Source: an uncultured Ectothiorhodospiraceae bacterium (lineage in GTDB: Bacteria > Pseudomonadota > Gammaproteobacteria > UBA9214). Taken from it: a DNA stretch of 64,000 nucleotides. The notes under the pieces are model-generated. The model was not told where the DNA came from, ran no database searches, and saw only the letters and a program-made list of their open reading frames with translations. Within the stretch, counting starts at the first letter, position 1. Each line of letters begins with the position of its first letter. The stretch covers positions 25,682 to 89,681 of the forward strand of contig CAMYMI010000006.1 in assembly GCA_947259415.1 (NCBI GenBank), read 5' to 3'. This document shows positions 51,809 through 61,011 of the stretch, one piece after another. Made by a program: the position numbers and the translations under genes.

Positions 51809-53593
51809 ATGTGTGGCCTATGCGGTGAACTGCGCTTCGATGGGTCGCGTCCTGACCGGCAAACTCTGTTGAAGATGATAGCCCGGCTGGAACGCCGCGG
51901 CCCCGATGCCGCGGGTGACTATGCCGATGGCCCGGTGACCCTGGGGCACCGGCGGCTGTCGATCATCGATCTTTCCGAGCGTTCCAACCAGCCGCTGGTC
52001 GATCCCGAACTGGGTCTGGTGCTGGTGTTCAACGGGACCATCTACAACTACCCGGAACTCAGGGAGCGGCTGCGCGCGAAGGGCTACCGGTTTTTCACCA
52101 GTGGCGACAGCGAGGTCATCCTCAAGGCCTATGCCGAGTGGGGCGCGGACTGTCCGCAGTACCTGCATGGCATGTTCGCCCTTGCAATCTGGGACACCCG
52201 CAGACAGAGCCTGTTTCTTGCCCGCGACCGCTTTGGCATCAAGCCGTTGTATTACAGCATCACCCCGCGCGGACTGCGCTTTGCCTCGACCAGTGCCGCA
52301 CTGTTGCATGTCGGCGACGTCGAGACCAGCATCGACCCGGTGGCCCTGCATCATCACCTGAGCCTGCATGCCGTTGTACCTGCCCCGCGCACTCTGTTGC
52401 GCGGGCTGCGCAAACTGGCGCCGGCCCACAGCCTCACCTTCCACCCTGACGGCCGCAAGCAGCTGCGGCGCTACTGGCAGCTCGATACGCAGCGGCGCTC
52501 GACGCAATTGAGTGAGTGGGAGTGGATAGAGGCAGTCCACGAGGTGCTGAAAAAGGCCGTTGAGCGGCGCCGCACCATCGCGGACGTACCAGTCGGTATC
52601 CTGTTGTCCGGTGGGCTCGATTCCAGCCTGCTGGTCGCCTTGCTGGCCGAAGTCGGTGGTGGAGATCTGTTCACCTTTTCCGTGGGCTTCGAGGACCAGC
52701 CGGAAGAACGGGGGCACGAATTCGAATACTCGGACCCTGTAGCGGAGCTGTACCAGACACGACACCAGCGTTTTTCGATCCCCAACGATGAGGTGCTGGC
52801 GCGCCTGCCGGAAGCGGTCGACAACATGTCAGAGCCCATGGTCGGGCAAGATGCCGTGGCCTTCTACCTGCTGGGCGAACGGGTCTCCCAGGAGGTCAAG
52901 GTGGTGCAAAGCGGGCAGGGTGCCGATGAGGTGTTCGCCGGCTATTTCTGGTATCCGCAGATGCAGGCAGCCCAGGGCAGTGACCTGGAGCGTTTCCGGC
53001 CGCGCTATTTTGACCGCAGCCACGAGGAACTGCTGGAAACGGTCAATGCCCGCTATCACGGGCCCGACTACACCTCCCCCCGGGTCGAACAGGGGCTGAA
53101 GTTCACCGCAGCAGAGCGTTTCATCAACCGGGTGCTTGCCTTTGATGTCACCACACTGATCGTGGATGACCCGGTCAAGCGGGTTGACAACATGACCATG
53201 GCATGGGGGCTGGAGGCGCGCGTGCCTTTCCTCGATCACGAGCTGGTCGAGCTCGCTATCCGGATGCCGCCCGAGATCAAGCTCAAGTCGGACGGCAAGC
53301 ACCCGCTCAAGGTGATTGCACGAGGCCTGCTGCCGGACAGGGTGATCGACCGCCCCAAGGGCTACTTTCCGGTACCGGCGCTGAAATACGTGCGCGGTGA
53401 AGTGCTGGAGTTCGTGCGCGAGGTCCTGTGCGCCAGGGCCTGCCGGGAGCGCGGGCTGTTCAACCTTCAGTACGTTGACAGGTTGCTGGGCAGTCCGGAG
53501 CAGCACCATACGCCGATTCTGGGCAACAAGCTCTGGCACCTGGCCTTGCTGGAGTTCTGGCTGCAACGCAATGTGGATGCTATATCCTTGTGA
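51809..53593 (+). CDS. AsnB-type glutamine amidotransferase, probably N-acetylglutaminylglutamine amide synthesis
   Basis: 594 residues. The N-terminal glutaminase has Cys2 (MCGLCGELRFDG), RRGPDAAGDY, and VFNGTIYNYPELR. The C-terminal ATP pyrophosphatase has the SGGLDSS loop. The N-terminal sequence GHRRLSIIDLSERSNQPLVD and the length resemble the amidotransferase of the dipeptide osmolyte N-acetylglutaminylglutamine amide more than classical AsnB. In known clusters that gene is followed by an acetyltransferase-ligase; here grxD follows instead. The alternative is asparagine synthase. The family is certain, the product less so. Confidence 0.8.
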   Translation: MCGLCGELRFDGSRPDRQTLLKMIARLERRGPDAAGDYADGPVTLGHRRLSIIDLSERSNQPLVDPELGLVLVFNGTIYNYPELRERLRAKGYRFFTSGDSEVILKAYAEWGADCPQYLHGMFALAIWDTRRQSLFLARDRFGIKPLYYSITPRGLRFASTSAALLHVGDVETSIDPVALHHHLSLHAVVPAPRTLLRGLRKLAPAHSLTFHPDGRKQLRRYWQLDTQRRSTQLSEWEWIEAVHEVLKKAVERRRTIADVPVGILLSGGLDSSLLVALLAEVGGGDLFTFSVGFEDQPEERGHEFEYSDPVAELYQTRHQRFSIPNDEVLARLPEAVDNMSEPMVGQDAVAFYLLGERVSQEVKVVQSGQGADEVFAGYFWYPQMQAAQGSDLERFRPRYFDRSHEELLETVNARYHGPDYTSPRVEQGLKFTAAERFINRVLAFDVTTLIVDDPVKRVDNMTMAWGLEARVPFLDHELVELAIRMPPEIKLKSDGKHPLKVIARGLLPDRVIDRPKGYFPVPALKYVRGEVLEFVREVLCARACRERGLFNLQYVDRLLGSPEQHHTPILGNKLWHLALLEFWLQRNVDAISL

Positions 53594-53725
53594 ATAGTGT
53601 CTTTTAGCAAGGTTCTATCCCAAGTAGAATTTTCACATCCTTGCAGATATGAAAACCGATGTTTCATTGCAGATAGGCGGAGCAGGCCGGAAATAATCTG
53701 ACATTTTTTCATTATCGGTCAATGA

Positions 53726-53754
53726 CTCTGCGATCTCTGCGTCTCTGCGGCAAC
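53726..53754. repeat. solo arm of the CGCAAAG-type repeat (copy E)
   Basis: CTCTGCGATCTCTGCGTCTC then TGCGGCAAC: the right-arm form of the repeat family with GCAGAG in place of GCAAAG. I find no matching left arm between 53594 and 53725. It lies ~40 bases before grxD. Confidence 0.5.
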
Positions 53755-53792
53755 AGGATTTTTATCAACCCACGATTACGAGGATCAGTAAC

Positions 53793-54119
53793 ATGGAAAT
53801 AATGGAACGCATCGACAAGGCGGTAAAGGAAAACCCCGTGATTATCTTCATGAAGGGTTCACCCCAGATGCCGCAGTGCGGTTATTCAAGCCGTACAGCA
53901 CAGGCGTTGATGGCCTGCGGGGAGGAGTTTGCGCATGTCAACGTGCTGGCCGATCCGGAAGTCTTCGAGAACCTGCCGCGTTACGCTAACTGGCCAACCT
54001 TTCCCCAGGTCTATATAAACGGTGAACTGATCGGGGGTTGCGATATCACCCTCGAGCTCTACCAGAAGGGCGAATTGCAGAAGATGGTAAAGGATGCGGT
54101 AGCCAAGGGCGCTGCCTGA
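53793..54119 (+). CDS. grxD: monothiol glutaredoxin Grx4 (CGYS variant)
   Basis: 108 residues, full length. Family blocks are NPVIIFMKGSPQMPQCGYSS, NWPTFPQVYINGELIGGCDI and the C-terminal LYQKGELQ. The active site is CGYS, where this class normally has CGFS. The change is conservative and the glutathione contacts (the TFP block and GGCD) are intact, so [2Fe-2S] binding with glutathione is expected to persist. It delivers iron-sulfur clusters. The start has a GAGGA site. A 12-bp hairpin follows the stop. Confidence 0.95.
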   Translation: MEIMERIDKAVKENPVIIFMKGSPQMPQCGYSSRTAQALMACGEEFAHVNVLADPEVFENLPRYANWPTFPQVYINGELIGGCDITLELYQKGELQKMVKDAVAKGAA

Positions 54120-54135
54120 TACGTCCACCGGTCAG

Positions 54136-54162
54136 GGCAGGGTGCGCCATGCGCACCCTGCC
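54136..54162 (+). terminator. 12-bp GC hairpin after grxD
   Basis: GGCAGGGTGCGC-CAT-GCGCACCCTGCC, 16 bases after the stop codon, with no T-run. It has the same general design as the hairpin after ispH. It probably forms the 3' end of the grxD message. Confidence 0.5.
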
Positions 54163-54186
54163 ACGGCCACCCCGGCGACAATCCAT

Positions 54187-54559
54187 CTAGCCCGCATTTC
54201 TCACCGGGCGGCGGTAAAGCCATGCAGGGCACTGACGTAATTAATAGCGTGTAGGTCAGGGATAAGACAGGGTGTTTTGGGTATTGCCTATCCCGGTTCT
54301 GACTAGTTCGCGCGCACGCGCACCGGATCTCGAGAGCGCAGTCCCAACGGAGACGGCGCGCGCGGCCGCGGGCCAACCACACCTGGAGATGTCCGGTGCG
54401 TGGCGACCGCTCCCGCGACTGGCCTGCGGCCCCGTGTCGCGGCCGCCACTTGTGCTTCACTCAAGTGGTAGCTACGGCTACCACTTTCGCTCCAGCGCGG
54501 CGTTCGGACACACGAGTCCTGCGCCAGCATCCGGGATCCCGGTGAGAAATGCGGGCTAG
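54187..54559. mobile_element. 373-base MITE-like element with perfect 22-base inverted ends
   Basis: The left end begins CTAGCCCGCATTTCTCACCG (54187-54208). The right end 54538-54559 is its exact reverse complement. The outermost CTAG on both sides could be a 4-base target duplication, leaving 18-bp terminal repeats. The interior is very GC-rich, with a 10-bp hairpin AAGTGGTAGC-TACG-GCTACCACTT (~54463-54486). No transposase is encoded. The right CTAG includes the TAG stop codon of the minus-strand gene that ends at 54556. Confidence 0.8.
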
Positions 54560-55110
54560 TTCGCCTCGAGTCTCAGCAGTTCTTCCAGGATGTCCACCAT
54601 CAGTTTCTGACCTTTCTCGGTCATATTCTCGGTCAACTTGTCTGTGTCACGTTCGCCTTCTACCAGGGGACGAATACGGCCTGCCAGGATACCCATATCA
54701 CCGCCGGCTGCCAGCATCTGCTTGGCCATGTTGGCGATGATTTGCAGGGCCTGGACGTTGCCTTTGCGTGAGGCATGCACCAGTCCGGCGATCCCGGGTG
54801 CGGCCATACTGGAGTCAAAGTCGGCGTGCAGGTCAGGCAGGGTGCTCGGGTCCTGCAGGCCACGCAGTATGGATTCGACGATCACCCGGTCCTCATTGTC
54901 GAGACCCGCCAGGATGGATTCATCACGCTTGCCGGACATGATGTCACGGATGGTGGCGACGAGCTGCGTCCATTCATTCTGTTCCGCCTGCTGCAGGACC
55001 TGCTCCAGGTCAGGCACCGAACCGGGGTTGTTGCAGTGCATCACCACGCGGTGTATCAGTCCGGCGTGGGATTGCAGGATCTGTTCGTTATGTTCGGGTA
55101 GATCGCTCAT
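54556..55110 (-). CDS. hypothetical protein (184 aa), helical
   Basis: A soluble, probably all-helical protein ([49 protein letters not shown]). The second block looks like an ankyrin/HEAT-type helical hairpin, but I would not name the family. There is no signal peptide. Its start codon overlaps the rnt stop by 4 bases, so the two are coupled. Its last codon and stop touch the end of the inverted-repeat element, so the C-terminus could have been altered when that element inserted. Confidence 0.65.
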   Translation of the reverse strand: MSDLPEHNEQILQSHAGLIHRVVMHCNNPGSVPDLEQVLQQAEQNEWTQLVATIRDIMSGKRDESILAGLDNEDRVIVESILRGLQDPSTLPDLHADFDSSMAAPGIAGLVHASRKGNVQALQIIANMAKQMLAAGGDMGILAGRIRPLVEGERDTDKLTENMTEKGQKLMVDILEELLRLEAN

Positions 55111-55781
55111 GGTGTATTGGCCTCATCATAGGCAGCCTCGGATGGCAGTGGTGTTATAACGCCGCCACTGTAGTCATGCCAGCGGTTGATGATGGTACAG
55201 AACAGGTCTGCGGTGCGTTCCGTGTCATACACCGCGGAATGTGCCTTGTCGCTGTCCCACTCGATACCCGCGGCCCGGACGGCACGCGCGAGCACCGTCT
55301 GTCCATAGGCCAGCCCGGCCAGGGTCACGGTGTCAAAGGTGCTGAACGGGTGAAAGGGATTGCGCTTGACCCCGGTGCGATTTACTGCCGCATTCAGGAA
55401 GCCGAGGTCGAACGCCGAGTTATGGCCCACCAGGATGGCCCGGTTGCAGCCGCTTTCCCTGACGGCCTTGCGCACCGGTTTGAAAATGGTCTCGAGAGCC
55501 TCAAGTTCGGGTTTTGCAAAGCGGAAGGGGTGATAGGGATCGATGCCGGTGAACTCCAGCGACTCCTGGTCCAGGTTGGCGCCGGGAAAGGGTTCCACAT
55601 GACAGTCGTAGGTCTGTTTGCGCTGGATGTAGCCCTGGTCATCGATTGCGAGCGTGACCGCTGCGATTTCCAACAGTGCGTCGCGCTTGGCATTGAAGCC
55701 GGCGGTTTCGACATCGACAACAACCGGTAAAAATCCGCGAAAACGCCGTGCCATGAGAGACTTGTCATTCAGGTCAGACAT
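55107..55781 (-). CDS. rnt: ribonuclease T
   Basis: 224 residues from ATG 55781, one codon after another ATG at 55784; the frame upstream does not look like RNase T. DEDDh exonuclease motifs: [36 protein letters not shown] and [14 protein letters not shown]. RNase T trims the CCA end of tRNA and the 3' ends of stable RNAs as a dimer. It overlaps the following 184-residue gene by 4 bases. Confidence 0.96.
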   Translation of the reverse strand: MSDLNDKSLMARRFRGFLPVVVDVETAGFNAKRDALLEIAAVTLAIDDQGYIQRKQTYDCHVEPFPGANLDQESLEFTGIDPYHPFRFAKPELEALETIFKPVRKAVRESGCNRAILVGHNSAFDLGFLNAAVNRTGVKRNPFHPFSTFDTVTLAGLAYGQTVLARAVRAAGIEWDSDKAHSAVYDTERTADLFCTIINRWHDYSGGVITPLPSEAAYDEANTP

Positions 55782-55909
55782 CATGCAAGGATACCGAATC
55801 ACCCGCTGTTTTGCGAAGGCGACGTCATGCCACTGCAATGTAGAGCACCGATTGTAGTAAGCTCGACAGGGTAATTATCAGAAACCCTGCCTGCTGTATT
55901 CTTATTAGT

Positions 55910-56827
55910 GTGTCAGTGAGGAAGCGCTGTGTGACCAGGCAAATGATCCAGTCAGGCCGTATGATCTGTATTCTGCTGGCGACTGTGCTGTATTGTGTGC
56001 AGGCCGTTTATGCAGACAACAACGCCTCGACGCAGCGCGGGCTGCTGTGGGAGATCAGCAAACCGGGCATGGTGCCGGGTTACCTGTTTGGGACAATTCA
56101 TTCGGAAGATCCGGAGGTGCTGCAGTTGAGCGGGGCAGTCCAGCAGGCCCTGGATGACGCCAGTCGTGTCGTGCTGGAAGTGCTGATGGACAGGGACACC
56201 ATGATCTATACCAGTACGGCCATGCTGATGACCGACGGGCGCCTGTTGTCAGCCATCCTGGGCGAGGACCTGTTTGTATCGGCGCTGGCTGCGATGCAGG
56301 CGCGTGGTATCCCCGAGGTGGTAGTGGAGCGCATGAAGCCGTGGGCGGTCGCCATTACACTGGCCATGCCACCCGCCGTAACGGGCCAGGTGCTGGACCT
56401 GACGCTATACCAGTTCGCCGTGGAAAACAGCAAGCCGGTATACGGGCTGGAGACAATCCGCGAACAACTTGATGTGTTCGAGGGGATGTCGCTGGACGAC
56501 CAGGTCGCCCTGGTCAGGGATGCCGTGGAACAGTTTCCCGGCATCGATGCCCTGCACGCTGACCTGCTGGCGGCCTACAAGCACCGGGACCTGGCAGCCC
56601 TGGAGGCACTGAGTGAAACTTCCATGAAGACCGGTGACCAGCGCCTGGCCCGGGATTTCCAGCAACGCCTGATCCTCGATCGCAACCGGCGTATGGCAGA
56701 GCGCATGCAGGAACATCTACAGGCGGGCGGCGCATTTATTGCAGTTGGTGCCCTCCACCTGCCGGGTGATGAGGGACTGGTCGAATTGCTCGAGCGGCGG
56801 GGGTATTCGGTCAGGGCGGTTTACTAG
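55910..56827 (+). CDS. TraB/GumN family protein
   Basis: 305 residues from GTG 55910; ATG 55943 or 55961 would be closer to the signal peptide (MICILLATVLYCVQAVYA). The family pattern is LLWEISKPGMVPGYLFGTIHSED near the front. Near the end is GGAFIAVGALHLPGDEGLVELLERRGYSV. The GTIH and GALHLPG blocks are the conserved, putatively metal-binding and catalytic motifs of the TraB/TIKI fold, which includes proteases in animals. The protein is exported. Its substrate is unknown. Confidence 0.88.
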   Translation: MSVRKRCVTRQMIQSGRMICILLATVLYCVQAVYADNNASTQRGLLWEISKPGMVPGYLFGTIHSEDPEVLQLSGAVQQALDDASRVVLEVLMDRDTMIYTSTAMLMTDGRLLSAILGEDLFVSALAAMQARGIPEVVVERMKPWAVAITLAMPPAVTGQVLDLTLYQFAVENSKPVYGLETIREQLDVFEGMSLDDQVALVRDAVEQFPGIDALHADLLAAYKHRDLAALEALSETSMKTGDQRLARDFQQRLILDRNRRMAERMQEHLQAGGAFIAVGALHLPGDEGLVELLERRGYSVRAVY

Positions 56828-56860
56828 CGGTTTCTGGGGTGGGCTTGCGCACCCACGCGA

Positions 56861-57272
56861 TTCGGGTGTCAGGTTTCGCCCGATGGGCGAGGTACTTTCT
56901 CTTGCGTGCCCAAGAGAAAGTACCCAAAGAGAAGGGCACCCGTTGCCCTCATCGGGATAAATATACAAGGCCGCTTCGCAGCCTTGCCCAACGGGCCACT
57001 GGGTTGCCGCCCCGTTACCGTAGGCGCCGCCGAGCATCGCAGCATCAATCGGAACATGCGAGTCGCCTGTTTGAGTAATCGCGTTGTTTGCGATTGCGAG
57101 TTCGACGAGCGCCGATTGATGCGAGAAGCACAGGGGAATCGCATAGCGATCAAGCCTCCGGGCGCCTTTTCTTTTCGTTCCTTTTCTTTGGGCGAGCAAA
57201 GAAAAGGGGCCCGCCGTGCGGGCGTGGGTGCCCGCGTAAATAAAGCACCTCGCCGTCAGGCGAAACCCGACC
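56861..57272. mobile_element. ~410-base MITE-like element with imperfect inverted ends
   Basis: The left end (CAGGTTTCGCCCGATGGGCG, then AGGTACTTT) is roughly inverted at the right end (AAAGCACCTCGCCGTCAGGC, then GAAACCCGACC). The element carries a perfect 14-bp hairpin GGTACTTTCTCTTG-CGTGCC-(56891-56924) and another, TTTTCTTTG-GGCGAG-CAAAGAAAA (57182-57205). No gene can be supported in the interior. Short frames across it have odd composition. It fills the gap between the TraB/GumN gene and the pyrC stop. Confidence 0.65.
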
Positions 57273-57278
57273 CCCGCA

Positions 57279-58310
57279 TCATTCCCTGATACGCCAGTGC
57301 AGGGTCTCCCCGGCGCACAGCGGGATGACGCTTGAATCCGCAAGCGGATAACGCTCCGGTACCTGCCAGTCGATCTTTTCCAGGGTGAGGGTGTCGGTGT
57401 TCTGTGCCAGGCCGTAGAAGTCCGGGCCATGCCGGCTGGCGAAGCCTTCCAGCTTGTCCAGGGCCCCGGCCTCCTCGAAGGCCTGCGCATAGAGTTCCAG
57501 CGCGGCATGCGCGGTGTAGATGCCGGCGCAGCCGCACGCCGATTCCTTGTCCTCCCTGGTATGCGGTGCACTGTCGGTGCCAAGGAAGAACCTGGGGCTG
57601 CCGCTGGTAGCCGCTTCGAGCAGTGCAGCGCGGTGGGTCTCGCGCTTGAGGACCGGCAGGCAGTAGGCGTGCGGTCGCAGTCCGCCCCTGAACATGGCGT
57701 TCCTGTTCAGCAAAAGGTGGTGCGCGGTGATGGTCGCGGCAATCGAGTCGGATGCCGACTGGACGAACCCGATGCCTTCACGGGTGGTCACGTGTTCCAG
57801 TACTATCCGCAGCTGCGGATAGCGGGCCGCCAGTGGCTCCAGGTGGCGCTCGATGAACACGGCCTCGCGGTCGAAGACATCGACATCGCTGTCGGTGACC
57901 TCGGCGTGCACCAGCAGGGGGAGGCCAACCTCCGCCATGGCCTCGAGTGCCGCATAGGTATTGCTGATTCGGGTGACCCCCGCGTCGGAGTGGGTGGTCG
58001 CCCCGGCCGGGTAGAACTTGACCGCGTGGATATGGCCGCTCTGTTTTGCACGCCGGATTTCCCCGGCTGAGGTGTTGTCGGTCAGGTACAAGGTCATCAG
58101 GGGCGTGAAGCCGGAGCCTGCAGGCGCGGCTGCGAGTATGCGCTCCCGGTAGGCAAGCGCCTGTTCCGTGCTGGTGACCGGTGGTTTCAGGTTCGGCATG
58201 ATGATGGCGCGTTTGAACCGGTGCGCCGTGTGTGGGACCACGTGCTGCAATGCCGCATTGTCACGGACGTGCAGGTGCCAGTCGTCGGGGCGGATCAGGG
58301 TCAGCTCCAT
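57279..58310 (-). CDS. pyrC: dihydroorotase
   Basis: 343 residues, PyrC (class II) type. Metal and substrate motifs: DDWHLHVRD near the N-terminus, MPNLKPPVT, the lysine of [46 protein letters not shown]-like block ([10 protein letters not shown]), and GTDSAPH. It closes carbamoyl-aspartate to dihydroorotate in pyrimidine synthesis. The start overlaps the end of the aminopeptidase gene by 10 bases. It is followed directly by a MITE-like element. Confidence 0.97.
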   Translation of the reverse strand: MELTLIRPDDWHLHVRDNAALQHVVPHTAHRFKRAIIMPNLKPPVTSTEQALAYRERILAAAPAGSGFTPLMTLYLTDNTSAGEIRRAKQSGHIHAVKFYPAGATTHSDAGVTRISNTYAALEAMAEVGLPLLVHAEVTDSDVDVFDREAVFIERHLEPLAARYPQLRIVLEHVTTREGIGFVQSASDSIAATITAHHLLLNRNAMFRGGLRPHAYCLPVLKRETHRAALLEAATSGSPRFFLGTDSAPHTREDKESACGCAGIYTAHAALELYAQAFEEAGALDKLEGFASRHGPDFYGLAQNTDTLTLEKIDWQVPERYPLADSSVIPLCAGETLHWRIRE

Positions 58311-59818
58311 GACTGCTCCAGGGCATCCTGCTGCAGCAGGAGGTTCAGGGTATAGCGCACCCCGAAACCGGTAGTATCCGTCGGGATGTGCCCCAGGCCG
58401 CCCTTGCGGTTGCTGGCAGCAAGGTCCACGTGGACCCAGTTGATTTCGCTGTCAACAAAGCGGTTGAGAAAGCGTGCGGCGAGAATGTGGTCGGCCTCGC
58501 CCTCCAGGGTGCACTGCCTGGTGTCGGCAATGTTCGATTTCAGATCCTCATCGAAATCCTTGTCCAGGGGGAACGGCCAGACACGTTCACCGCTGTCCCG
58601 TCCAGCTGTTGTCAGGGTGGCGTGCAGAGTATCCCGGTTGCTGAACACACCGCTGTAACGCGAGGACAGGGAGTAGATACAGGCGCCGGTGAGGGTGGCG
58701 TAGTCGATCACTAGTTGCGGTTTCTCCTTGCATGCCAGCGCCAGCGTGTCGGCCAGCACCATGCGGCCCTCGGCATCGGTGTGGATCACCTCGATACTGG
58801 TGCCGTTGCATGCGGTGACCACGTCATTGGGCTTGTAGGCCTTGCTGCCAATGTGGTTCTGCGCCAGTGCCAGCCAGCAATCAACCGGGTGCTCCAGCCC
58901 CAGTCGGGTGAGTGCCAGCAGGGTCCCCAGGGCCACGGCACTGCCCTGCATGTCCTCGTGCATGCCGTTCATGTAGCGGGCCGGCTTGACGTTCACGCCC
59001 CCGGTGTCAAAGCAGATACCCTTGCCGACCAGTGCGAGGCGCTTGCCACCGCGCACGGCGGGTCGGTAGCGCAGGTGCACGATGCCGGCGTCGTCCACCG
59101 GGCTGGCCTGGGCAACCGCAAGAAAGGCGCCGGCCTTCCTGCGGGCCAGTGCCCGGGTGTTCAGGAAGTCCATTTTCCAGCCCTCTTCGGCAGCCAGTTT
59201 GCCGACAAATTCACGGTAGACAGTCGGGGTCAGTTCGTTGGCTGGCAGGGCAGACAACCAGCGCGACAGGTGGTTGCCGATGCTCTCGGCCTGTACCTGG
59301 GCGAGGTCTGCCGGCTGTTCCAGCCCGTAGACCTCGATGCGCTTCAATGCAGCGGGTTTGTCGGTGTCCGATTTATAGCTGGGCATCGGGCATACCGCTG
59401 CCAGGATCGCCGCACTCAGTACCTCGGTGAGACGAGACGCCGTCGGCTGGTCAAAACCGGCGATGTGCAGCAGCACCGCGGCAGGGTCCTGCGTACGCAA
59501 CTCAACGGCGATTTTGCGTGCGCTGCTCAGGAGTTCGAAGGTGCTGGTATCCGGTTTCACGGCCTGCAGGATGATGCGGGTACCCGTTGCGTTGGGCAGG
59601 TCGGTCAGCAACTGCTCGGCGTGCTTGTCCTGGCGCTTGCGGCGCTGGAAACGTGTCTTCAGGATATCGGCGTAGGCCAGTCGTTCCCAGTGGGGCTTGC
59701 GCGGTGCATCGGGCACCACCACCACGGCCACCCGAAAGCCATCGATGCGCCGGGTGTCAGGGTCTTTTATGTGTTGATTTATTTTGATTTTTTCGGTGTG
59801 TCGGTAAGGTATTTCCAT
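58301..59818 (-). CDS. M17 leucyl aminopeptidase-family protein
   Basis: 505 residues. The C-terminal catalytic half has the M17 motifs: [18 protein letters not shown], the metal aspartate and glutamate in [16 protein letters not shown], and the loop with DYATLTGAC. The N-terminal half is the variable macro-domain-like region. The family's usual NTDAEGR is HTDAEGR here. The enzyme releases N-terminal residues with two metal ions in a hexamer. pyrC starts inside its last codons. The gap to pdhA (200 bases) is a divergent promoter region. Confidence 0.93.
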   Translation of the reverse strand: MEIPYRHTEKIKINQHIKDPDTRRIDGFRVAVVVVPDAPRKPHWERLAYADILKTRFQRRKRQDKHAEQLLTDLPNATGTRIILQAVKPDTSTFELLSSARKIAVELRTQDPAAVLLHIAGFDQPTASRLTEVLSAAILAAVCPMPSYKSDTDKPAALKRIEVYGLEQPADLAQVQAESIGNHLSRWLSALPANELTPTVYREFVGKLAAEEGWKMDFLNTRALARRKAGAFLAVAQASPVDDAGIVHLRYRPAVRGGKRLALVGKGICFDTGGVNVKPARYMNGMHEDMQGSAVALGTLLALTRLGLEHPVDCWLALAQNHIGSKAYKPNDVVTACNGTSIEVIHTDAEGRMVLADTLALACKEKPQLVIDYATLTGACIYSLSSRYSGVFSNRDTLHATLTTAGRDSGERVWPFPLDKDFDEDLKSNIADTRQCTLEGEADHILAARFLNRFVDSEINWVHVDLAASNRKGGLGHIPTDTTGFGVRYTLNLLLQQDALEQSWS

Positions 59819-60018
59819 GCTTTTTGCCTTGACCTGTTAACGCAAAACACAGATCATATCGCGCTTATTGTATTTCTGGTACTGCTGTTTCCTTTGTATT
59901 CAGCAAGATGGATGCCCTTCACGGCAATTCGAGGCCGTGGCAGGGTTGTCCCGCTGATTGGCCGTGCACAAGATACCAACAATACGTCATTTCCTGACGA
60001 AGGCATGAAACGGACACT

Positions 60019-61011
60019 ATGAAGCTTGCTGACAAAAAACGTTTGTTGCGCGAGATGCTGTTTGCCCGGCGTTTCGAGGAACGCTGTTACGAGGCCTATG
60101 TCGAACGCAATATCGGCGGGTTCCTGCATCTCTATCCCGGCGAGGAGGCCTGCGCCCATGGGGTACTGGAGGCCGCGGACTTCGATAACGACTACGTGAT
60201 CACCAGTTACCGGGACCATGTCCATGCCATAAAGTGGGGGGCCGACCCCAGGAAAGTGATGGCGGAGCTGTATGCCAAGGAGACTGGCGTCAGCAAGGGA
60301 CGCGGTGGTTCCATGCACATCTTCGACGTCAAGAACCGTTTCATGGGTGGTTATGCCCTGGTGGGTGGCCCGTTTCCACTGGCAGCCGGCATCGCCAAGG
60401 CTATCCAGATGAAACAGGGCAAGGAGATCTGTATCTGCTTTCTCGGCGACGCCGCCAACAACCAGGGCACCTTCCATGAGTCAATGAACATGGCCAAGCT
60501 CTGGAATCTGCCGGTGCTCTATGTGTGCGAAAACAACCTCTATGGCATCGGTACCCGCATAGACCGCTCTACAGCCGTGGTCGACCAGTACAAGCGGGTG
60601 TCGGCCTATAACATCCCGTCGGCCCAGGAAGACGGCCAGGATGTCGAGAAGGTATACAAGGCCGCAACCAAGGCCATCAATCACGTACGCTCCGGCAAGG
60701 GCCCCTATTTTATCGAGTTGATGACCTACCGCTACCGCGGCCATTCGATGTCAGACTCCAATGCCTATCGTGCCAGGGCGGAGGAACGCATGTGGAGTAA
60801 ACGTGACCCGATTATCATGCTGCGTGATCGCCTGATCGAGGATGGTCACTTGACCAAGAAAGACTACACCGACATGGATACCGAGATCCTGGACGAGATT
60901 GAAAACGAGGTGATTGTCTTTGCCAGCGAGTCGCCTGAGCCGCATGTGTCGGATGTCGAACGTTATGTCCTTGCAGAGAATGACCCATGGGTCAGGGGCG
61001 GGGTGCAGTAA
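60019..61011 (+). CDS. pdhA: pyruvate dehydrogenase E1 component, alpha subunit
   Basis: 330 residues of the heterotetrameric (alpha2beta2) E1 type. Blocks: EMLFARRFEERCYEAYVERN, GEEACAHGV, SYRDHVHAI, KGRGGSMHIFD. The thiamine diphosphate motif is GDAANNQGTFHESMNMAKLW, with NLPVLYVCENN following. The phosphorylation-loop region is YRYRGHSMSD. It decarboxylates pyruvate and passes the acetyl group to the E2 lipoyl. The stop overlaps the pdhB start by one base (TAATG). Confidence 0.95.
   Translation: MKLADKKRLLREMLFARRFEERCYEAYVERNIGGFLHLYPGEEACAHGVLEAADFDNDYVITSYRDHVHAIKWGADPRKVMAELYAKETGVSKGRGGSMHIFDVKNRFMGGYALVGGPFPLAAGIAKAIQMKQGKEICICFLGDAANNQGTFHESMNMAKLWNLPVLYVCENNLYGIGTRIDRSTAVVDQYKRVSAYNIPSAQEDGQDVEKVYKAATKAINHVRSGKGPYFIELMTYRYRGHSMSDSNAYRARAEERMWSKRDPIIMLRDRLIEDGHLTKKDYTDMDTEILDEIENEVIVFASESPEPHVSDVERYVLAENDPWVRGGVQ

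Noticed and set aside
58715-60022. 435-residue open frame on the plus strand
   Set aside because: Antisense to the M17 aminopeptidase gene for most of its length; the translated sequence has no recognisable motif.
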